Source: Pseudomonas sp. G.S.17 (GTDB taxonomy: Bacteria > Pseudomonadota > Gammaproteobacteria > Pseudomonadales > Pseudomonadaceae). Taken from it: 64,000 nucleotides of DNA. The notes under the pieces were generated by a model that saw only the letters and a list, made by a program, of their open reading frames with translations, made no database searches and was not told where the DNA came from. Every line of letters begins with the position of its first letter. Positions within the stretch are counted from its first letter, which is position 1. The translations under genes were made by a program, and so were the position numbers. Shown one piece after another: positions 58,063 through 64,000 of this stretch. The stretch is taken from contig NZ_CP151076.1 in the NCBI RefSeq assembly GCF_038096165.1, positions 3,097,501 to 3,161,500 on the forward strand, written 5' to 3'.

Positions 58063-58688
58063 TCACTGCGGCAGTCCGCGCAGAAATCCGCTGATGAATG
58101 TATTGAGGGGAACATCGCTTTTGACCAGCCGGGCGCGCAGTACCGCCCCTTCCCAGCCGATCCAGAAAAACGCAGCCAATTCGTCGCAGTCAGCGTCTTT
58201 GGCCAGTTCTCCGGCCCGTTGAGCTTCTTGCAGGCATTGGCTCAAACGGGCCTGCCAGGCGAGAAAGATCGTTTCGAGCGTCTCCCGAAAACCGTCGGGG
58301 AGCATGCCGACTTCCTGCCCCAGATTGCCCACCATGCAGCCACGGCGATAATCATGCCTGGCCATGCCGGCCTTAGCGTTTTGCACGAATCCCACCAGCC
58401 GTTCCAGCGGAGTGTGGGATTCGTTGAGCAGCCAGCGATCAAGCATTTGTGCGAAATACTCGGCGTAGTTGTCCAGCACCGCGCGCCCAAACGCTTCCTT
58501 GCTCTCGAAGTAGTGATAGAACGAGCCTTTCGGCACGCCCACCTGCTTGAGAATGTAATCGATGCCGGTCGCCATGAAACCCTGTTCGGTGAGCACTTCC
58601 GTGCCGCAGCGAAGCAGGGCCGCGCGGGTTTCGAAATTTTCCCTATCGACCTTGGGCGGACGGCCTGGGCGGCGGGGTTTCCGGGCAT
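58063..58688 (-). CDS. TetR-family regulator of the acuI/nitronate monooxygenase group
   Basis: The conserved part begins at KPRRPGRPPKVDRENFETRAALLRCG, followed by helix-turn-helix GIDYILKQVGVPKGSFYHYFESKEAF and a C-terminal domain with DYRRGCMVGNLGQEVGMLP. No ATG, GTG or TTG in the coding frame stands between the operator at 58726 and this domain; the only in-frame ATG is at 58890, inside the divergent gene. An ATG at 58688 (ATGCCCGGAAACCC) is out of frame by one base. One extra base after it (ATG-GCC-CGG-AAA) would give MARKPRRPGRPPK, a usual TetR start. Either a 1-bp deletion has hit codon 2 or an unusual start codon is used. Two operator copies flank the gene. Confidence 0.8.
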
Positions 58689-58725
58689 CGGTGTGGTGCG
58701 CTTCTTTGGTCCTGGGCTGGATATT

Positions 58726-58738
58726 AGACCGATCGTCT
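58726..58738. promoter_or_regulatory. TetR operator copy 2, between the TetR and nitronate monooxygenase genes
   Basis: AGACCGATCGTCT, same sequence as copy 1. It lies about 90 bp upstream of the divergent gene start at 58828 and directly upstream of the TetR gene, fitting autoregulation and shared control. Confidence 0.7.
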
Positions 58739-58827
58739 TTTATGTCAATACGCCCTTTGGTTCGGTTGCCAAACAGGCGAAATCGACGCTCAATAGCGAC
58801 TTCACATTCGCGCGCAACGGAGCACAC

Positions 58828-59904
58828 ATGACTGCCTGGCCTGATCGTCGCATTCTTGAACTGTTCGATATTCAGCTTCCGATTCTGCAAGCTCCGATGG
58901 CGGGTGCCAGTGGTTCGGCGCTGGCAATTGCGGTTGGCAATGCCGGAGGTCTGGCCTCATTGCCCTGCGCGATGTTGAGCCACCAACAAATCCGCGATGA
59001 AGTCGCGCTTTTTCGTCAGCACAGCAAGGCGCCGTTGAATCTCAATTTCTTCTGTCACCAAACGCCCGCCGATGACCCCCAGCGAGCCGCTGGCTGGAAA
59101 GATGCCTTGCGGCCCTACTATCAGGAACTGGGTGCCGATTTCACTGCGCCCTCGCCGGTGTCCAGCCGCGCGCCGTTTGATCCCGCCAGCTGTGAACTGG
59201 TGGAAGAGCTCAAGCCAGAGGTGGTCAGTTTCCATTTCGGGCTGCCGGATGCCGCGCTGCTGGCACGCGTCAAAGCCAGTGGCGCCAAAGTGATTTCATC
59301 GGCAACCACCGTCGCCGAGGCGATCTGGCTGGAACAGCACGGTTGCGACGCCATCATCGCCATGGGCTACGAAGCTGGCGGGCATCGGGGCATGTTTTTG
59401 AGCGAAGCGTTGTACTCGCAAGTCGGCACGCTGGCCCTGGTGCCGCAAATCGTCGACGCGGTGAGTCTGCCGGTCATCGCTGCCGGCGGGATTGCCGATG
59501 GTCGCACGATGGCGGCGGCGTTCATTCTCGGTGCCTCGGCGGTGCAAGTAGGGACGGCTTACCTGTTCTGCCCGGAATCCACCACCAACAAACTGCATCG
59601 GGAAGCACTGCGCACCGCCGACGAAAGCCAGACCGCTCTCACCAACATCTTCACCGGACGCCCTGCCCGCGGCATCGTTAACCGTGTCATGCGTGAATTG
59701 GGCCCTATCAGCACGATTGCTTCGGCATTTCCGTTGGCGGGCGGTCCGTTGATTCCACTGCGGGCCGTTGCCGAACCCAAGGGCAATCCTGACTTCATGA
59801 GTCTCTGGGCGGGACAAGCCGTGGGCATCAAACATCAATATTCGGCCGCGCAGCTGACCGAGACCATGGCGCAGCAGGCGCTGAAAAAACTTGTAAGCCG
59901 TTGA
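58828..59904 (+). CDS. Nitronate monooxygenase (NPD family)
   Basis: 358 residues from ATG 58828; the frame is open upstream but runs through the TetR gene. TIM-barrel flavoprotein: LPILQAPMAGASGSALAIAV, IIAMGYEAGGHRGMFL with the catalytic His region, LPVIAAGGIADGRTMAAAFILGASAVQVGTAYL in separate blocks for FMN phosphate binding, and TNIFTGRPARGIVN. It oxidises nitronates such as propionate-3-nitronate. It shares an operator with the TetR gene, so a reactive nitro- or electrophile-type compound may be the inducer. Confidence 0.92.
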   Translation: MTAWPDRRILELFDIQLPILQAPMAGASGSALAIAVGNAGGLASLPCAMLSHQQIRDEVALFRQHSKAPLNLNFFCHQTPADDPQRAAGWKDALRPYYQELGADFTAPSPVSSRAPFDPASCELVEELKPEVVSFHFGLPDAALLARVKASGAKVISSATTVAEAIWLEQHGCDAIIAMGYEAGGHRGMFLSEALYSQVGTLALVPQIVDAVSLPVIAAGGIADGRTMAAAFILGASAVQVGTAYLFCPESTTNKLHREALRTADESQTALTNIFTGRPARGIVNRVMRELGPISTIASAFPLAGGPLIPLRAVAEPKGNPDFMSLWAGQAVGIKHQYSAAQLTETMAQQALKKLVSR

Positions 59905-59921
59905 AACTCCGCTTCCCCTGA

Positions 59922-60779
<858 letters not shown>

Positions 60780-61460
60780 ATGCCACTGGACGCCTCTGAC
60801 CTTGCTGCCATCTGGCTGACGCTGAAACTGGCGTCGCTGACCACGGTCATTCTGCTGGTGATCGGCACGCCCATTGCGTTGTGGCTGGCGCACACCCGCT
60901 CGTGGCTCAAAGGCCCGATCGGGGCAATTGTTGCGCTGCCGCTGGTATTGCCACCTACGGTCATTGGCTTCTATCTGCTGCTACTGCTGGGACCCAATGG
61001 TGCTGTGGGTCAGTTCACCCAACACCTGGGCATTGGCACGCTGACCTTCAGCTTCCCGGGTCTGGTGATCGGTTCGGTGTTGTACTCCATGCCGTTCGTG
61101 GTGCAGCCGTTGCAAAATGCCTTCGCCGCGATGGGTCCACGGCCTCTGGAAGTGGCCGCGACCCTGCGCGCCAATCCATGGGACACCTTCTTCAGTGTGG
61201 TTTTGCCACTGGCCAAGCCAGGCTTTATCACCGGCGCCATTCTCGGCTTTGCTCACACCGTGGGCGAATTTGGCGTGGTCTTGATGATTGGCGGCAATAT
61301 TCCCGAGAAAACCCGGGTGGTCTCCGTGCAGATCTTCGATCACGTCGAATCCATGGAATACCTGCAAGCCCACTGGCTGGCGGGCGCCATGGTGGTGTTC
61401 TCATTTCTGGTTCTTCTGGCGCTCTACTCCAGCGGCAAGACCAAATCCGGCTGGAGCTGA
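60780..61460 (+). CDS. modB: Molybdate ABC transporter permease
   Basis: 226 residues with five membrane segments ([22 protein letters not shown] at the start). The ATPase-contact EAA loop is seen in [29 protein letters not shown], and [18 protein letters not shown] is a ModB hallmark. It forms the channel for ModA-delivered molybdate and is coupled to both neighbours. Confidence 0.95.
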   Translation: MPLDASDLAAIWLTLKLASLTTVILLVIGTPIALWLAHTRSWLKGPIGAIVALPLVLPPTVIGFYLLLLLGPNGAVGQFTQHLGIGTLTFSFPGLVIGSVLYSMPFVVQPLQNAFAAMGPRPLEVAATLRANPWDTFFSVVLPLAKPGFITGAILGFAHTVGEFGVVLMIGGNIPEKTRVVSVQIFDHVESMEYLQAHWLAGAMVVFSFLVLLALYSSGKTKSGWS

Positions 61461-61463
61461 CCG

Positions 61464-62552
61464 ATGACGTCGCAAATACAGGTGCGCTTGCAGGTTGCCT
61501 ACCCGGAGTTTTCCGTAGACGTGGATTTGGCCCTGCCGGGCAAAGGCGTCACCGCGCTTTACGGTCATTCCGGTTCAGGCAAGACCACTTGCCTGCGCTG
61601 CATTGCCGGTCTTGAAAAAGCTCAAAGCGGTTACATAAATATCAACGGCGAGGTATGGCAGGACAGCGTCAACGGTATATTCCTTCCACCGCATAAACGC
61701 GCGCTGGGTTATGTGTTTCAGGAGGCCAGCCTGTTTGCGCATCTGTCGGTGCAGGACAATCTCGAATTCGGCATGCGGCGTATCCGCAAAGCAGAGCGCC
61801 GCATCGATATGACTCAAGCCACGCAGCTATTGGGCATTGAGCATCTGCTGGGACGTCGGCCTGACAAACTTTCCGGAGGTGAACGGCAGCGGGTTGGTAT
61901 TGCCCGGGCGCTGTTGACCAGCCCTCGCCTGCTGTTGCTCGACGAGCCACTGGCCGCGTTGGATGCCAAACGCAAAGGTGAAATCCTGCCGTATCTCGAG
62001 CGCCTGCATGACGAGCTGGACATCCCCGTGCTGTATGTCAGTCACTCTCAGGATGAGGTTGCGCGTCTGGCCGATCATCTGGTGTTGCTCAGCGAAGGTC
62101 GAGTGCTTGCCAGCGGGCCGATTGGTGAAACCCTGGCCAGGCTCGACCTGCCGCTGGCCATGGGCGACGACGCTGGCGTGGTCGTTCAGGGGGTGGTCAG
62201 CGCCTACGATGCCGACTACCAATTGCTCAGCCTGCGCCTGCCCGGCAGCGATCTAGTAATGCGCGTTGCGCATACGCCTCTGGCGACCGGCACGTCGCTG
62301 CGTTTCAAGATCCAGGCCCGTGACGTCAGCCTCACTCGGCAACCGGACGAGCACAGCAGTATCCTCAATCGCTTGCCGGTCACGGTAATCAGCGAAGTTG
62401 CTGCGGACAATGCTGCGCATGTGTTGGTAGGTCTCGATGCTGCCGGCACGCCATTACTGGCGCGAATCACCCGTTATTCCCGCGACCAGTTGCAGCTGTC
62501 TGTGGGCCAGCAGTTATGGGCACAAATCAAGTCGGTCGCGGTGCTGGCCTGA
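61464..62552 (+). CDS. modC: Molybdate ABC transporter ATP-binding protein
   Basis: 362 residues. Walker [11 protein letters not shown]-loop [12 protein letters not shown], signature LSGGERQR, Walker [13 protein letters not shown] and the switch His in VSHSQ. The C-terminal about 70 residues form the molybdate-binding MOP-like domain ([44 protein letters not shown]). It powers ModB; the MOP domain allows feedback inhibition. It starts 3 bp after modB. Confidence 0.96.
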   Translation: MTSQIQVRLQVAYPEFSVDVDLALPGKGVTALYGHSGSGKTTCLRCIAGLEKAQSGYININGEVWQDSVNGIFLPPHKRALGYVFQEASLFAHLSVQDNLEFGMRRIRKAERRIDMTQATQLLGIEHLLGRRPDKLSGGERQRVGIARALLTSPRLLLLDEPLAALDAKRKGEILPYLERLHDELDIPVLYVSHSQDEVARLADHLVLLSEGRVLASGPIGETLARLDLPLAMGDDAGVVVQGVVSAYDADYQLLSLRLPGSDLVMRVAHTPLATGTSLRFKIQARDVSLTRQPDEHSSILNRLPVTVISEVAADNAAHVLVGLDAAGTPLLARITRYSRDQLQLSVGQQLWAQIKSVAVLA

Positions 62553-62626
62553 TCAAGCTGTAAATAGTCGGCACCACTGCGTAGGGCTGCGGTCAATGGA
62601 TTTAACTGCCCTACGGACCGATTGCC

Positions 62627-63679
62627 ATGCCCGACACCACCGTCATCGCACAACTTCCCTCTGACCTGCACTACGTCGAAGATACCCAGGTTGGCCTGAG
62701 TCGGAAGATCCTGCGGGGCAAATTCGTCTATTTCGATGCGCAAGGCCAACGCATCAAGGATGAAGCCGAAATCAAACGCATCAATGCGCTGGTGATACCG
62801 CCCGCCTACACCGATGTGTGGATCTGCGCCGACCCGCAAGGTCATCTGCAGGCGACCGGGCGCGACGCACGGGGGCGCAAACAATATCGCTATCACCCGC
62901 GCTGGCGGGAAGTTCGTGATCAGAACAAGTATTCACGCATGGTCGAGTTCGGACTGGCCTTGCCCAAGGTGCGCAAGAAAATCGAGGCGCAACTCGCGCA
63001 GCCGGGTATTGGCCGGGACAAGGTGATGGCGACGGTTATTTCATTGCTCGATGCAACCCTGATCCGTATCGGCAACAGTCAATATGCCCGGGACAACCGT
63101 TCGTATGGATTGACCACCCTGCGCAACAAACACGTTGCCGTACGTGGCAATTCGATCCTCTTCGAGTTTCGCGGTAAAAGTGGCGTTGAGCATAAAATCA
63201 GTGTGACGGACCGACGGCTGGCCAGGGTTATAAAGCGCTGCATGGAATTGCCGGGGCAGAACCTGTTTCAATATCTGGACGATGACGGCGAACGCCATAC
63301 CGTCAGTTCTTCGGACATCAATGCGTATCTGCAAAGCCTGACCGGCGCGGATTTCACCGCCAAGGACTATCGCACCTGGGCCGGCAGCGCATTGGCCCTG
63401 GCGACGCTGCGCAAGCTTGATTGGGAGCCAGAGGGTGATGCGAAGAAACATATTGTCGACATGGTGAAGGCGGTTTCCCGACAGCTGGGCAACACGCCTG
63501 CCATTTGCCGCAAGTGCTACATCCACCCGGCAGTCATGGAAGGGTTTCTACAGGGAGAGCTTGCCAAACTGCCGCGCAGCCGCCAGCGCAAGGGGTTGCG
63601 CGCCGAAGAGGTCGCGCTGGCAAGTTTCCTGCAAAACCTTATGGATAAGGCCGCAGAGTTGGTTGTGCAGGATGACTGA
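62627..63679 (+). CDS. DNA topoisomerase IB (poxvirus-like)
   Basis: 350 residues. The N-terminal domain has KILRGKFVYFDAQGQRIKDE and YRYHPRWREVRDQNKY. The catalytic domain has RIGNSQYARDNRSYGLTTL and LRNKHV with the Arg/Lys residues, DYRTWAGSALAL, and the nucleophile Tyr in CRKCYIHPAVMEGF. It relaxes supercoiled DNA without ATP through a 3'-phosphotyrosyl bond. The gene appears to be a single transcription unit. Confidence 0.95.
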   Translation: MPDTTVIAQLPSDLHYVEDTQVGLSRKILRGKFVYFDAQGQRIKDEAEIKRINALVIPPAYTDVWICADPQGHLQATGRDARGRKQYRYHPRWREVRDQNKYSRMVEFGLALPKVRKKIEAQLAQPGIGRDKVMATVISLLDATLIRIGNSQYARDNRSYGLTTLRNKHVAVRGNSILFEFRGKSGVEHKISVTDRRLARVIKRCMELPGQNLFQYLDDDGERHTVSSSDINAYLQSLTGADFTAKDYRTWAGSALALATLRKLDWEPEGDAKKHIVDMVKAVSRQLGNTPAICRKCYIHPAVMEGFLQGELAKLPRSRQRKGLRAEEVALASFLQNLMDKAAELVVQDD

Positions 63680-63733
63680 GCGCGGAGCCTGGGTACCGCT
63701 GCCGGTGAGTGGCTGGCATCCGCTCACTGGCCA

Positions 63734-63765
63734 GTTGATTAGTTGGTTAGTTGGTTAGTTGGTTT
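63734..63765. repeat. 8-bp tandem repeat, four units
   Basis: GTTGATTA, GTTGGTTA, GTTGGTTA, GTTGGTTT in series. It lies 54 bp after the topoisomerase stop. Not within a gene; variable length between strains would be expected. Confidence 0.7.
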
Positions 63766-63797
63766 TTCATCATTGCCCGACGCGTTCTCGCCACACT

Positions 63798-64000
63798 TCA
63801 GGCGCCGGCGTTGCTTTGCTTGCCGTTGACGTCATAGGTATTGGACAGCTCCTCGATCGTGGCAAGGAAATTCTTGACCGCGTGCTGGACCTCAGTCAGT
63901 AGAACATCGGATTGCACAGCGGGATTTTCGAACCGACTGAACAGGTTGTCTACACCAAGTCCCGTAGCGCGGCGACTGGTCAATACATACAAAACGTCTA
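63798..64000 (-). CDS. Hypothetical protein, C-terminal part (partial)
   Basis: The frame is open to the window end, so the start may lie outside; an in-frame TTG is at 63992 and no ribosome site can be judged. The visible end, LLTEVQHAVKNFLATIEEL, looks helical and the tail is hydrophilic. I do not recognise the family. Confidence 0.4.
   Translation of the reverse strand, partial: DVLYVLTSRRATGLGVDNLFSRFENPAVQSDVLLTEVQHAVKNFLATIEELSNTYDVNGKQSNAGA

Noticed and set aside
63734..63765. Possible CRISPR array
   Set aside because: Units are 8 bp and contiguous without spacers; no cas gene was seen anywhere in the window.

Overview
The window looks like a chromosomal segment of a Pseudomonas of the fluorescens/syringae type. 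The reasons are gene content (OprD-type porin, DUF2790 small secreted protein, AruH-like aminotransferase, Gcl-Hyi-GlxR, ModABC, CopCD, DctPQM TRAP), typical Pseudomonas REP palindromes, high GC with strong third-position bias outside the first 6.6 kb, and no plasmid or phage replication genes. All calls come from reading the sequence and from remembered family features; no search was run.

Layout. (1) 1-6623 is an AT-richer accessory island. It holds the end of a helicase/nuclease-like protein, a hypothetical protein, a DUF4365 nuclease-like protein, a pPIWI-RE (prokaryotic Piwi-like) protein and a PIN-domain protein. Its right edge cuts the end of an iron ABC permease gene. (2) 6477-9001 is that decayed iron-transport operon: the permease has lost its 3' end, no ATPase gene follows, and the binding-protein gene is frameshifted in its signal peptide by an 8-bp tandem duplication. 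(3) 9300-11781 carries a ColR-like response regulator and an NfeD-slipin pair. (4) 11851-24286 carries a TRAP transporter, a chemoreceptor, a REP and a small transposon-like element, a GntR/FCD regulator and a six-gene set that fits D-apionate -> 3-oxoisoapionate -> L-erythrulose -> erythrulose phosphates -> D-erythrose-4-phosphate (ApnO, OiaC, LerI, DerI, LerK, MFS). (5) 24796-31276 carries a ColS-like orphan kinase, a GH13 trehalose-synthase-like enzyme, a LysR gene broken in a homopolymer, a DJ-1/PfpI protein and a GlxA-type regulator.

(6) 31280-43337 is a tightly packed ten-gene leftward operon that looks like a natural-product cluster making an N-N bonded amino acid. It encodes a cupin and a methionyl-tRNA-synthetase-like protein (together the parts of a hydrazine synthetase), a SidA-type N-hydroxylase, a DAO-type flavoprotein, a fused SbnA-SbnB L-2,3-diaminopropionate synthase, another FAD/NAD(P) protein, a cytosolic periplasmic-binding-fold protein, a LysE exporter, an iron alcohol dehydrogenase and a serine-hydrolase. 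This is the most promising undescribed system in the window; the pPIWI-RE island is second.

(7) 43577-64000 is mostly core metabolism: glyoxylate carboligase operon with LysR regulator, OprD porin, a candidate iron-regulated small RNA (50154-50312), an AruH-like aminotransferase, a lone tyrosine recombinase, a second chemoreceptor, CopCD, an Ada protein whose N-terminal zinc site is lost, a TetR/AcuI/nitronate monooxygenase group sharing two identical operators, the molybdate operon behind a perfect ModE palindrome, and topoisomerase IB.
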